From contig NZ_JAUUDS010000001.1 of assembly GCF_030678875.1 (NCBI RefSeq), positions 744,001 to 808,000 on the forward strand: DNA of 64,000 bases, given 5' to 3'. Position numbers and translations under genes: made by a program. The notes below the pieces were generated by a model. That model ran no database searches, was not told the origin of the DNA, and was given only the letters and a program-made list of their open reading frames with translations. This stretch comes from Sphingomonas aurea (GTDB lineage: Bacteria; Pseudomonadota; Alphaproteobacteria; Sphingomonadales; Sphingomonadaceae). Shown here in pieces: positions 29,330 through 37,605 of the stretch (position 1 is its first letter; each line of letters begins with the position of its first letter).

Positions 29330-31009
29330 TCACCGCGTCAGCTTCTTGTATGCCAGCCGCGTCGGGCGGTCGGCGGCATCGCCCATGCGGCGGCGCTTGT
29401 CTTCCTCGTAGCTCTCGTAATTGCCCTCGAACCACTCGACATGGCTGTCGCCCTCGAACGCCAGGATGTGGGTGCAGAGGCGATCGAGGAAGAAGCGGTC
29501 GTGGCTGATGACCACCGCGCAACCCGCGAACGTCTCCAGCGCCTCTTCCAGCGCGCGTAACGTTTCCACGTCGAGGTCGTTGGTCGGCTCGTCGAGCAGC
29601 AGGACGTTGCCGCCTTCCTTCAACATCTTGGCCATGTGGACGCGGTTGCGCTCGCCGCCCGACAGCTGACCGACCTTCTTCTGCTGGTCCGGCCCGCGGA
29701 AGTTGAACGCGCCGACATAGGCGCGCGTGCCCAGTTCCTGCTTGCCGAAGCGGAAGACCTCCAGCTCGTCGGAGATTTCCTGCCAGACGTTCTTGTCGGG
29801 ATCGAGGTCATCGCGGCTCTGGTCGACATAACCGAGCTTCACGGTCGAGCCGACGTCGATCGTGCCGGCGTCCGGCTGTTCCTGGCCGGTGATTAGTTTG
29901 AACAGGGTTGACTTGCCCGCGCCGTTCGGCCCGATAACGCCGACGATGCCGCCCGGCGGCAGCATGAAGTCGAGGTTCTCGAACAGCAGCTTGTCGCCGT
30001 AGGACTTGGTCAGGCCCTTCGCCTCGATGACCTTCCCGCCCAGCCGCTCGGGCAGTTGGATCAGGATCTGCGCCTTGCCGGCGACGCGGCTCTCCTGCTT
30101 GGCCATCAGTTCGTCGAATGCGCGGATGCGGGCCTTCGACTTGGTCTGGCGCGCCTTGGGAGTCTGGCGCATCCACGCCAGCTCGTCGGCGATCGCGCGC
30201 TGCTTGCCGGCCTCCTCTCGCTCCTCCTGCTCCAGCCGCTTGGCCTTCTTCTCGAGGTAGCCGGAATAGTTAGACTCGTAGGTATAGTAGCGACCGCGAT
30301 CGAGCTCGAGCACCCAGTTCACGACATTGTCGAGGAAGTAGCGATCGTGGGTGACGAGGATGACGTTACCCGCATATTCTTTCAGGTAATTCTCCAGCCA
30401 TGACACGCTCTCCGCGTCGAGATGGTTGGTCGGCTCGTCGAGCAGCAGGATGTCGGGCTTTTCGAGCAGCAGCTTGCAGAGCGCCACGCGGCGCTTCTCG
30501 CCGCCCGACAGACGGGTCACGTCGGCATCGCCCGGCGGGCAGCGCAGCGCCTCCATCGCCTGTTCCAGCTGGCTGTCGAGCGACCAGCCGTCGACCGCGT
30601 CGATCTTGGCCTGAAGGTCGCCCATCTCCTCCATCAGCGCGTCGAAGTCGGTATCGTCCTTGGGATCGCCCATCTCGGCCGAGATCGCGTTGAACCGGTC
30701 GACCAGGTCCGCAACGGGGCGCACGCCGTCCTTGACGTTGCCCATCACGTCCTTGCTCTCGTCGAGCCGCGGCTCCTGCGCCAGATAGCCGACGCGCACG
30801 CCCTCTGCCGCCCACGCCTCGCCCTGAAAATCGGGATCGATGCCGGCCATGACCTTCATCAGGGTCGACTTGCCCGCGCCGTTGGGACCGATGATCGCGA
30901 TCTTCGCGCCCGGAATGAACTGCAGGTGGATGTTGTTGAGGACGGGCTTGTTGGCGCCGGGAAAGGTCTTGGTCAGGCCCTTCATGACGTAGGTATACTG
31001 GACGGCCAT
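29330..31009 (-). CDS. ettA: Energy-dependent translational throttle protein EttA (ABC-F)
   Basis: EttA is a soluble ABC-F ATPase that binds the ribosomal E site and gates translation according to ATP level. The 559-residue product has two ATPase domains, each with a Walker A (GPNGAGKST), a signature (LSGGEKRRVAL, LSGGERNRVHM) and a Walker B (LLLDEPTNHLD, LLLDEPTNDLD). The helical linker between them is basic, and the N-terminal domain carries the arm typical of EttA. The start at 31009 (MAVQYTYVMKGLTKTF) is the family standard; further upstream open frame is antisense to the next gene. Confidence 0.95.
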   Translation of the reverse strand: MAVQYTYVMKGLTKTFPGANKPVLNNIHLQFIPGAKIAIIGPNGAGKSTLMKVMAGIDPDFQGEAWAAEGVRVGYLAQEPRLDESKDVMGNVKDGVRPVADLVDRFNAISAEMGDPKDDTDFDALMEEMGDLQAKIDAVDGWSLDSQLEQAMEALRCPPGDADVTRLSGGEKRRVALCKLLLEKPDILLLDEPTNHLDAESVSWLENYLKEYAGNVILVTHDRYFLDNVVNWVLELDRGRYYTYESNYSGYLEKKAKRLEQEEREEAGKQRAIADELAWMRQTPKARQTKSKARIRAFDELMAKQESRVAGKAQILIQLPERLGGKVIEAKGLTKSYGDKLLFENLDFMLPPGGIVGVIGPNGAGKSTLFKLITGQEQPDAGTIDVGSTVKLGYVDQSRDDLDPDKNVWQEISDELEVFRFGKQELGTRAYVGAFNFRGPDQQKKVGQLSGGERNRVHMAKMLKEGGNVLLLDEPTNDLDVETLRALEEALETFAGCAVVISHDRFFLDRLCTHILAFEGDSHVEWFEGNYESYEEDKRRRMGDAADRPTRLAYKKLTR

Positions 31010-31180
31010 CGCGGTGCCGGGCTCCATGGTTCGAATGACGGGAAATCGTTGTCCGCGAGATAGCGATGCGCGCCCGTATTGGCAACGCGGCCGCCCGCGA
31101 TCGATTGCGATGCCGGGCGGGGCTTGTGCGCCGCCGCCCGAAGGTCCTACCCAGTCGTGCATCGTCCAAGGGGGAAGTCC

Positions 31181-32617
31181 ATGTTCCGATCCGCGCTGCT
31201 GCTGCTCGCCGCGACCGCCGCTCCTGCCCTGGCCCAGGCGCCGACCGGTCCGACGACGCCGCCGATCACGCGGCCGCGCGCCACCCCACTCCCCGTCCAG
31301 GTCGATCCGAAGCTGGCCACGCTGCGCGACAAGGCGCTGGGCGACGACGTCGCCTGGACGATCACGCGCGACCTGACGACCGAGATCGGGCCGCGCATGA
31401 CCGGCGGCTCGGCACGGCAGGCCGCGGCCCGTGACTGGGCCGTCACCCGGCTGAAGGCGCTCGGTTTCCGCAACGTCCGCATCGAACCCTATACCCTGCC
31501 GCAGGTGTGGGAGCGCGGGAGCGAGACGGCCGAGGTACTGGGCGAGCACGCACAGCCGCTCCGCCTCACCGCGCTCGGCAATTCGGGCGCGACCCCGACA
31601 GCCGGGCTGGTGGCACCCGTGGTCTGGTTCGCCAGCATGAACGACCTGCTGCTCGCGCCCGAGAGCAGCCTGCGCGGCAAGATCGCGTTCGTCTCCAATG
31701 CCATGGAGCCGACCCAGGACGGGTCGAGCTATGGCAGCTCCGGCGTGGCGCGCTTCACCGGGCCCAACGTGGCGGCCCGAAAGGGCGCCGCGGCAATCGT
31801 GATCCGCTCGATCGGCACCGATCATGGCCGCGGACCACATGCCGGCAACACCAATTTCGACGACGGCGTGACACCGATCCCTGCCGCCGCCCTGTCCGTC
31901 GCCGATGCCGAGAACCTGGAGCGGCTGATGCAGCTCGGCAAGCCGATCACGCTGAAGCTGATCGTGACGCCGCGCTTCACCGGTCCGCGTCAGTCGGGCA
32001 ACGTGGTGGCGGAGGTCCCGGGCACCGACCGCGACGCGGGCATCGTCCTGATCGGCGGACATCTCGACAGCTGGGATCTCGGCACCGGTGCGATCGACGA
32101 CGCGTCCGGCCTTGGCATCACCACTGCCGCGGCGAAACTGGTGATGGACGCCGGTCGCCCGCGCCGCACGATCCGGGTCGTCTGGTTCGGCGACGAGGAG
32201 ATTGGCGGCTTTGGAGGCCGGGCCTATGCCGCCGCCCATGCCGGGGAGCGCCACGCGATCGCCACCGAGAGCGATTTCGGTGCGGATCGAATCTGGCGCT
32301 TCGAGACGAACTTCACCGGTGCCGCCACGGCGATCGGCGACCGGCTGGCTGTTGGCCTGGCGCCGCTGGGCATCGTCCGGGGGACCGCAACCGCGGGTGG
32401 CGGGACCGACGTGGAGCCGGTGCTCGCCACCGGTGTCGCGGGGCTGGAGCTGAACCAGTCGGGCCTGCGCTATTTCGACGTGCATCATACGCCGGAGGAC
32501 ACGCTGGACCGGATCGACCCGGTCCAGCTGCGCCAGAATGTCGCCGCCTGGACGACCATGCTCCACGTCGTCGCCAATGCGCCGGAAGAGATACCAGCCG
32601 TGGCGCCCCGCCCCTGA
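31181..32617 (+). CDS. Secreted M28-family zinc peptidase
   Basis: This 478-residue exported peptidase has a signal peptide at about 1-19 (MFRSALLLLAATAAPALAQ), then a PA-like insertion (near 150-260), then an M28 catalytic domain. Zinc ligands are visible in GGHLDSWDLGTGAIDDASG, WFGDEEIGGFGG and the C-terminal FDVHHTPEDTLD. It is probably a periplasmic aminopeptidase or carboxypeptidase. AGGGGGAAG precedes the ATG at 31181, which favours this start over 31079. Confidence 0.92.
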   Translation: MFRSALLLLAATAAPALAQAPTGPTTPPITRPRATPLPVQVDPKLATLRDKALGDDVAWTITRDLTTEIGPRMTGGSARQAAARDWAVTRLKALGFRNVRIEPYTLPQVWERGSETAEVLGEHAQPLRLTALGNSGATPTAGLVAPVVWFASMNDLLLAPESSLRGKIAFVSNAMEPTQDGSSYGSSGVARFTGPNVAARKGAAAIVIRSIGTDHGRGPHAGNTNFDDGVTPIPAAALSVADAENLERLMQLGKPITLKLIVTPRFTGPRQSGNVVAEVPGTDRDAGIVLIGGHLDSWDLGTGAIDDASGLGITTAAAKLVMDAGRPRRTIRVVWFGDEEIGGFGGRAYAAAHAGERHAIATESDFGADRIWRFETNFTGAATAIGDRLAVGLAPLGIVRGTATAGGGTDVEPVLATGVAGLELNQSGLRYFDVHHTPEDTLDRIDPVQLRQNVAAWTTMLHVVANAPEEIPAVAPRP

Positions 32618-32761
32618 TTTGCGACGAACGGTGGCGCCGCAATGGAACCTGCCACCTTTTCGCCTAAATTCCGGATTGACCCATTGGAACGGTAGAGTAT
32701 GCACGCAGCCTCGCGTCGGCGCTCGGCCTCGCGAACGAATTGCTATGCTTGGGAGCATCAG

Positions 32762-33028
32762 ATGAAGAAGATTCTGCTCGTTGCGGCCGCTGCCGGCCTG
32801 ATGTCGGTTGCCGCCTGCTCGAAGTCGCCGGAAGCCGCCGCTGTCGAGAACAACGCCGACATGCTGGCCGACAACCTGGAGCTGCAGGCCGACAACCTCG
32901 AGGACCTGGCCGACAACACCGCCAACGCCTCGACCTCGGCCGCGCTCGAGAACGCCTCGGACAACCTCGAGGACGCCGCCTCGAACGTCCGCGACGCCGC
33001 CGACGAGAAGGTCGACAACATGAAGTAA
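32762..33028 (+). CDS. Small helical lipoprotein with C-terminal lysine
   Basis: This 88-residue lipoprotein has a signal peptide and lipobox ending in C19 (LMSVAAC). The mature 70 residues are an uninterrupted predicted helix rich in Ala, Asn, Asp and Glu, with repeats of the form ADNLE and DNLED at heptad-like spacing, and it ends in lysine. It is abundant-protein-like: alone, with a 14-bp-stem terminator behind it. No catalytic motif is visible. The architecture resembles Braun's lipoprotein, but sequence similarity is not evident to me. Confidence 0.85.
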   Translation: MKKILLVAAAAGLMSVAACSKSPEAAAVENNADMLADNLELQADNLEDLADNTANASTSAALENASDNLEDAASNVRDAADEKVDNMK

Positions 33029-33065
33029 GCCGATCGGGCTTCGGCCCGGTTGCGCTTCATGCGTG

Positions 33066-33100
33066 AAAGGGCGCTCCCGCCAGTCGGGAGCGCCCTTTTT
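33066..33100 (+). terminator. Strong rho-independent terminator
   Basis: A perfect 14-bp stem (33066-33079 with 33085-33098) with a 5-nt loop runs into a short T-tract. It ends the lipoprotein transcript just before the tRNA gene. Confidence 0.93.
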
Positions 33101-33134
33101 CTTTGCTCGCCGCTGCGCTAGGCAGCGCCCGCGT

Positions 33135-33210
33135 GGGCCTGTAGCTCAATGGTTAGAGCTGGCCGCTCATAACGGCTAGGTTGCGGGTTCGAGTCCTGCC
33201 GGGCCCACCA
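33135..33210 (+). tRNA. tRNA-Ile2 (CAU anticodon, lysidine type)
   Basis: This is a full cloverleaf of 76 nt with encoded CCA. The acceptor pairs GGGCCTG with CGGGCCC, the anticodon loop is CTCATAA with the CAT anticodon at 33168-33170, and the T-loop is TTCGAGT. The sequence resembles the E. coli minor isoleucine tRNA (ileX) rather than methionine tRNAs, so C34 is probably changed to lysidine to read AUA. The gene's 3' end abuts the prophage and stays intact. Confidence 0.92.
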
Positions 33211-33215
33211 CGCTT
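33187..33215 (+). other. Predicted attL (prophage attachment site at the tRNA 3' end)
   Basis: An integrase gene lies 84 bases beyond the tRNA and is transcribed toward it, the usual layout for tyrosine integrases that use a tRNA 3' end. The exact core cannot be set because the matching attR is to the right of this window. Confidence 0.5.
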
Positions 33216-33257
33216 TTGGCTAAGTGATTGTTATTAAACTGTTATTTTGCGAGAAAT

Positions 33258-33283
33258 GGCTAACCTTGTTCGAAAGGTTAGCC
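33258..33283. repeat. 10-bp inverted repeat between tRNA and integrase
   Basis: GGCTAACCTT and AAGGTTAGCC form a perfect 10-bp inverted repeat with a 6-nt loop, 11 bases after the integrase stop. GGCTAA also occurs at 33218-33223. It could be the terminator of the integrase operon or a set of recombinase arm-binding sites. Confidence 0.6.
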
Positions 33284-33293
33284 AATTTGGCGG

Positions 33294-34358
33294 TTAGCTG
33301 TCCGAGAAGCGACCGATCGCCTGCCCCATTGCGACTGACGCGAGGCTCTCCTGCTCTGCCGCTGCGGTGTAGAGTGTGACTTCGCTGTCGCCCTTCCAAC
33401 CGCCGACGGCCTTGATGCCCAGCTGCGTGACCTGGCTCTCCGCCATGCGTCGCGCGATCGCCTTGCGGAGGCCGTGGGCGGTGCACTGCGGCAGTCCCGC
33501 CTCGTTGCACCATTCTCGCACCTTGTTGCCAAAGCCATCCTTGGAAAACGGGACACCGGATTGTGTCACGAGGAAGCTCTTCAGGCCGATGTGCGGCATG
33601 GCGTCTATTGCACGGCGGAGGTCGGGCGCGATCGGGAGCCACAGGTCGGCGCCGTTCTTCGAAGCTCGGAAGTTGATCTTCCCACGGATGATGTGTGCCG
33701 GGCCGAATAGCCGGGTGTCACCGCGCCGTTGGCCAGTCCACAGCATGATCTCCAGCGCCAGCCGAGCGCGGGTGCCGAGCGGGTGTCGAGCCTTGTACTG
33801 CGCGATCTCTGCTTCCGTCCAAGGGTGGAAGCCGGTCAGACGTGCGCGACCGATGCGCTCAGCTTCCTCAACGGGGTTGGTGGCAATCCACTTCAACTTC
33901 CTCGCGTAGGCGAATAGGCGCAGCAGCTCCTTCCGGAGATTCCGCGCGGCAACCTCGCCGCCCACCGAGCGACCGCTGTCCAGCTTCCGCTTCTCGGTCC
34001 GGCCAATCAAGATCGCTTCGATGTGCTCGAACTGAAAATCGGCCACGAGCTGCGCACCGAACTCGGCACGGAATGCCTCGATCAGCCCGCGACGTCGCCC
34101 GCGCGTTTCGTCGTTACCGCGGCCGGCGAAGTCGCCCGAGAGATAGAAGCGCGCGCACAGGTCGGAGACGCTTCGTGGCACGGCCGGCAGCACAGCGACT
34201 CGCGGCTGCGCGTTCATGAGGGCCTTGTACTCGGCTTCGAAACCAGGCTGGTCCGGCAGCGCCTTCATGTAGACCTTGCGGCCATTCTTTCGAAACCGCG
34301 CGCGAACCTTTCCATGCCGATCGGGATCGAGCGTGACGTGGGGGTAGCGCGTCTTCAT
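33294..34358 (-). CDS. int: Prophage tyrosine-type integrase
   Basis: This 354-residue site-specific recombinase has an N-terminal core-binding region (about 65-180) followed by the catalytic domain. Catalytic residues are the arginine in WTGQRRGDTRLF, the HGLRK box (H-x-x-R), and WKGDSEVTLYT, whose tyrosine is the nucleophile. It reads toward the tRNA and is the last gene of a minus-strand operon, overlapping the preceding 61-codon gene by four bases. It should integrate and excise the prophage at tRNA-Ile2. Confidence 0.94.
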   Translation of the reverse strand: MKTRYPHVTLDPDRHGKVRARFRKNGRKVYMKALPDQPGFEAEYKALMNAQPRVAVLPAVPRSVSDLCARFYLSGDFAGRGNDETRGRRRGLIEAFRAEFGAQLVADFQFEHIEAILIGRTEKRKLDSGRSVGGEVAARNLRKELLRLFAYARKLKWIATNPVEEAERIGRARLTGFHPWTEAEIAQYKARHPLGTRARLALEIMLWTGQRRGDTRLFGPAHIIRGKINFRASKNGADLWLPIAPDLRRAIDAMPHIGLKSFLVTQSGVPFSKDGFGNKVREWCNEAGLPQCTAHGLRKAIARRMAESQVTQLGIKAVGGWKGDSEVTLYTAAAEQESLASVAMGQAIGRFSDS

Positions 34359-34540
34359 CGGTTCAGCAGCAGCCTATCGAGCGGGTTCTCTCGCGCTTTC
34401 ATCATCGGCGCATTGCTTGCATCCACGACGATGTTGCCTTGCACGTCAATACCCACCCGGACATGATCGTAGCCGGCCTCCCTGGCCGCCTTCATCGCCC
34501 GGCTAACATCGGACTGGGTAAAGCGGGCGCGAGCAGTCAT
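34355..34540 (-). CDS. Small phage protein upstream of int
   Basis: This is a 61-residue basic protein with a helical N-terminal half (TQSDVSRAMKAAREAGYDHVRVGID). I cannot name a family. Its place, directly coupled to int by an ATGA overlap, is where an excisionase or directionality factor often lies, but no clear winged-helix motif is seen. The start at 34540 also overlaps the stop of the next upstream gene. Confidence 0.7.
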   Translation of the reverse strand: MTARARFTQSDVSRAMKAAREAGYDHVRVGIDVQGNIVVDASNAPMMKARENPLDRLLLNR

Positions 34541-35019
34541 GCGGCTTTCCTGTCGCGCTCGCTGGCCGTGGCCGCTGCGGCACACCGCCGCGCCGCTACT
34601 GTTTCCCGGACGATCCGGCAGCTGTACGTGCCGGGGTCGCGGCTCTGCCACCAGGCGAGCGCGTCACACAGGTCGGCGATTTCGCGTTTGGCCCAGCTGG
34701 TCGGGTCGCGATCGGCGATGGCCCGGCCCCGCGCGGCGGCAGCGGTCATCTCCTCGGCCAGCTCGAACTCGTAGGCGCCGAAGCCATGCACGCCCCTACC
34801 CTCGTCCCACGGCGGATAGATCGGTCCGTGTAGGTCCATCGCCCAGCACCACTGGGCGACCAAGGCACGGGCGCGGTCCTGGCCGAGCGCGCCAGTCTCG
34901 GCCGGCAGCTTGCCGGCGGCGATCAGCGCGGGGTACTTCGCCTCGCGCTCGCGCAGCAGGTGCACGGCGCCCGCGGCGCAGTAATCGCGGTCGTAATAGG
35001 TGGCGAGGCGCGGGATCAT
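34537..35019 (-). CDS. Phage hypothetical protein
   Basis: This is a 160-residue protein with no recognised family. It has several Trp and Cys residues (QWCWAMDLHGPIYPPWDEGRG; LAWWQSRDPGTYSCR) and an Ala/Arg-rich C-terminus. It is coupled by ATGA overlaps on both sides within the leftward early operon. Its function cannot be inferred. Confidence 0.75.
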   Translation of the reverse strand: MIPRLATYYDRDYCAAGAVHLLREREAKYPALIAAGKLPAETGALGQDRARALVAQWCWAMDLHGPIYPPWDEGRGVHGFGAYEFELAEEMTAAAARGRAIADRDPTSWAKREIADLCDALAWWQSRDPGTYSCRIVRETVAARRCAAAATASERDRKAA

Positions 35020-35672
35020 GCCGAACGCTGACGCTCTGCGGTGCGATGCTTGAGCTTGGCGACCGCCATGACTGTCGGCTTCACCTCAGGCGACGCTTCG
35101 TCATACGGCAGCGTCCGTCGGAAGCGCCCGCCGTTCAGCCGTGCCAGCACACCGCGAGGCAGCGCCTCCCAGTTGCCAGGGTTCGTATTCAGACGATCGC
35201 CGTCGAGGCACTTCAATGCGTAGCCTGCGGGCACCGGACCGTTGACAGCCTCCCATTCCAGCCGCTGCACCAGCTGCCACCGGGAGCGCATCGGTAGTCC
35301 GTCATGTACCTTCCGCTCGCGATACCCATCCTTGCTGACGCGCTCGGTGCCGATGGGCTTGTAGTTGAGCGCAGCTTTGCCGGTCCGACCGCCCTTCCGG
35401 AATTGCGTGCGCTGGGCATTTGGGTGCAGGCCGCCCTTGCCGGGCTTGCACCGTGTTCCCTTGTTGGCAGGCACCTGGCCCTTCTCGAATCGGCCGGTGC
35501 GGCCAGTAAGCCACCCCCGCCGGTTGCGCAGGCTGTGGAGGTGCTTGGCGGCAATATCGGTACGATGAAAGGCTGTCACGAAGGCCCGGTGGTAGTCGCC
35601 GATCACCATGTCGCGGTGTGCCTCCAGCCACGCCATCTCGGCAGCGGAGTAAGGGATGGGACGCCCCTTCAC
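35016..35672 (-). CDS. HNH-type phage protein with variant active site
   Basis: This 218-residue basic protein has an N-terminal helix-turn-helix-like segment (YSAAEMAWLEAHRDMVIGDYHRAFVTAFHR) and a C-terminal HNH-like module (GPVPAGYALKCLDGDRLNTN, then PGNWEALPRG). The spacing matches phage HNH endonucleases (G-x-P-x-G-Y... then N... then N-x-E), but the usual histidine after the Gly-Tyr strand is replaced by Lys-Cys. It may be a variant-site nuclease or a non-catalytic DNA-binding protein. Both ends overlap neighbours by ATGA. Confidence 0.75.
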   Translation of the reverse strand: MKGRPIPYSAAEMAWLEAHRDMVIGDYHRAFVTAFHRTDIAAKHLHSLRNRRGWLTGRTGRFEKGQVPANKGTRCKPGKGGLHPNAQRTQFRKGGRTGKAALNYKPIGTERVSKDGYRERKVHDGLPMRSRWQLVQRLEWEAVNGPVPAGYALKCLDGDRLNTNPGNWEALPRGVLARLNGGRFRRTLPYDEASPEVKPTVMAVAKLKHRTAERQRSA

Positions 35673-35938
35673 TGACCGCCCCCATGCGTAATCGTCTTGC
35701 GCTCAGCCTCGGGAGCGATTGACGCCAGATGAGGCGCGAAGTGATAGCCATGCTGGGCGAGCAACGAGGCTGCCTTCAGCTGGAGATCAGCGTTTCGCAC
35801 GATCTGATCGGCGACCGACACGATCGCCTCGGCGCGCTTCGCTTCCTTCTCGATCTGCTCGTCGGTCAGATCCTCCTCGCCGAGCCGCTCCAGCTGCGCG
35901 AAGAGATGGTTGTTCAGGTCGGCCAGCTTGTTCTTCAT
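35669..35938 (-). CDS. Conserved phage protein, helical
   Basis: This 89-residue helical protein opens with KNKLADLNNHLFAQLERLGE, a sequence type I have seen in many temperate phages of proteobacteria next to the early left operon. Glu/Lys/Ala-rich helices follow to about residue 65. The molecular role is unknown. The start at 35938 overlaps the upstream stop (ATGA). Confidence 0.8.
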   Translation of the reverse strand: MKNKLADLNNHLFAQLERLGEEDLTDEQIEKEAKRAEAIVSVADQIVRNADLQLKAASLLAQHGYHFAPHLASIAPEAERKTITHGGGQ

Positions 35939-36300
35939 GGCTGATGCTCCACGCGCGGCGCGTGGCCGCCACAGGTGTTGATGGCGAGCGCGACGACGGC
36001 GGCGATGATCGCGACCTTGTCGTCCCGGCGCTCGCGGTTCGGATCGATCTGGATCACCGGCTCGCCGGCCGCGTCCTCGATGTCGCCGTCGCCGGCGACC
36101 GCCAGCGGCAGGCGCACGCCCGCGGCGAGCAGGGTGTTGCGGACCCAGCCGGGGCCGGGCTGGTCGCCCTCCCCGATCACCGCGCGCTCGGCGAGCGCCA
36201 CCACCGTCTGCCAGTCGTGGAGATCGCCGGCCTCGAAGGCGGCGCGTAAGACGTTGGCGTGGACGCGGGCGAACAGCGCCTGATAGTCGGCGGGGGTCAT
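35935..36300 (-). CDS. Phage hypothetical protein
   Basis: This 121-residue acidic protein begins with TPADYQALFARVHANVLRAA and has a hydrophobic stretch near the C-terminus (VAIIAAVVALAINTCGG). No family is recognised. ATGA overlaps link it to both neighbours. Confidence 0.75.
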   Translation of the reverse strand: MTPADYQALFARVHANVLRAAFEAGDLHDWQTVVALAERAVIGEGDQPGPGWVRNTLLAAGVRLPLAVAGDGDIEDAAGEPVIQIDPNRERRDDKVAIIAAVVALAINTCGGHAPRVEHQP

Positions 36301-36755
36301 GCCCCCTTCTCCCGATCAAGAGCGGTTGCGGTGGAGGGAGGCGCGATACCGGGCCGCATTGACGTATCCGCGCCGGTCAGCGCTGCATGCCAGTTGGCGA
36401 GCGCCGCAGCTGTGCTGATCGTGTGATGCTGAGCCTTCGTCAGGTCGCCTCGCGTAGCCGCATCAGCCGCCTTCTGCGCCAGATAGCCGATCAGCCAGAA
36501 CCAATCGAACGGCGTCTTGCCGGCATCATGGTTGCTGCCCCAGCGTTCGCGCTGGTGAGCGGCTTCCAGCGGAACTCCGGCCATGAAGTCCGCCGTTTCG
36601 GGTGCGTTGATGATTTCGCGCCGAACAATATCGAACTCCCACCGATCGAGTTGGAGCGGTCGCCCGGTTCGCGGGTTGAGGGGGAACGGAGCATCGTTGT
36701 CCGGCGCCCTACCACCGGTGATGATGCGGCGCGGCTCATCAGGCGTGAAGATCAT
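36297..36755 (-). CDS. Phage protein with His/Trp-rich helical motif
   Basis: This 152-residue protein has a central motif with HQRERWGSNHDAGKTP, WFWLIGYLAQKAADAA and KAQHHTISTAAALANWH. The ordered His, Asp, Glu and Lys residues in helices recall MazG-like all-alpha nucleotide pyrophosphohydrolases or related phage families, but the match is only by eye. It is coupled on both sides by ATGA. Confidence 0.75.
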   Translation of the reverse strand: MIFTPDEPRRIITGGRAPDNDAPFPLNPRTGRPLQLDRWEFDIVRREIINAPETADFMAGVPLEAAHQRERWGSNHDAGKTPFDWFWLIGYLAQKAADAATRGDLTKAQHHTISTAAALANWHAALTGADTSMRPGIAPPSTATALDREKGA

Positions 36756-37354
36756 CGCCCACCCTCCGCAATCCCGCCCGCCGGTGCCGGGATTGCCGGT
36801 AATGTGGGACTGGTGGCGGTGCATGGATCGCCGTCGCAAGTGATGTCGTCGCAAACGATCCGCTCGGTAGCACCTACGCGCGGCGCGCGGGGCGTGTCGG
36901 CGGGGCATGCGCGGTGCCGGTAGCAACCGCCGCCCTCGTCGACGAAGAAGTCGGCGAGCATTTTGGTCGCGAAGCTGGCAACGAAGGCGCCGTCGCTGTT
37001 CTCGACGACATGGATGCCGAACAGCATAGATGCAGGCGGCGGCAGGACGGCAAGCGCGCCGTCGTATGCAGTTTGCCAGCAGCGCGCGACCTGCCCTGTG
37101 CAGGAGTAGCGGGCGCCCTTCGCCCGATAGGCAGGCACCACCTTGTCGGCAATCTCGACCGCGCGGCGCTCGGCGTACGCGTTCGTGCTTTCGCGGATTA
37201 TGGCCGGCGCGTCACCGTCAGGATCAGCGCGCACGTAGCGAACCGCTCCGTGATCTTGCCCCGTGTCAGCCGTCGGCGAGGCATGGAAGATCGGCGCGCC
37301 GAACTCGTCGGTACCGATCAGCCAGTATGTCGGTAGCGCAGGAGCGTGCTTCAT
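36752..37354 (-). CDS. Phage hypothetical protein
   Basis: This is a 200-residue protein. The N-terminus (APALPTYWLIGTDEFGAPIFHASP) and a Cys-rich C-terminal stretch (ERIVCDDITCDGDPC) are its only notable features. The cysteines could bind a metal. No family is recognised. The start at 37354 overlaps the preceding stop (ATGA). Confidence 0.7.
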   Translation of the reverse strand: MKHAPALPTYWLIGTDEFGAPIFHASPTADTGQDHGAVRYVRADPDGDAPAIIRESTNAYAERRAVEIADKVVPAYRAKGARYSCTGQVARCWQTAYDGALAVLPPPASMLFGIHVVENSDGAFVASFATKMLADFFVDEGGGCYRHRACPADTPRAPRVGATERIVCDDITCDGDPCTATSPTLPAIPAPAGGIAEGGR

Positions 37355-37581
37355 ATCCGCCCCATCATCCAAGCGATCAGCAGGCCGGCCGTCATGTAGA
37401 AGAGCAGGCCTCCACCCGCGGCGACGCAGGCCCAGCCGATTGCGTCGTCACGAGCGCGCATGCGGTCGCAGAACGCGATCCAGAAGGCGCTCTGCTCGGG
37501 CGCCATCATCTGTGAGGGTGGTGGGGTGTCCTGCGCCGCTACGGGCAGGTCGGGCTTCCAGTGCTGCACAGCGGCCTCCAT
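37351..37581 (-). CDS. Small phage membrane protein, first gene of the left operon
   Basis: This 76-residue protein has one C-terminal membrane segment (AIGWACVAAGGGLLFYMTAGLLIAWM). It is the promoter-proximal gene of the leftward operon, about 25 bases past a predicted repressor-controlled promoter. Superinfection exclusion proteins often have this size and place, but nothing in the sequence proves that. Confidence 0.7.
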   Translation of the reverse strand: MEAAVQHWKPDLPVAAQDTPPPSQMMAPEQSAFWIAFCDRMRARDDAIGWACVAAGGGLLFYMTAGLLIAWMMGRI

Positions 37582-37605
37582 CGCCGCGGGGTGCGGCAGG
37601 AGGAT

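Noticed and set aside
31010..32758. Long minus-strand open frame extending ettA upstream to about 1140 codons
   Set aside because: It is antisense to the well-supported M28 peptidase gene and its sequence is low-complexity; ettA has a normal start at 31009.
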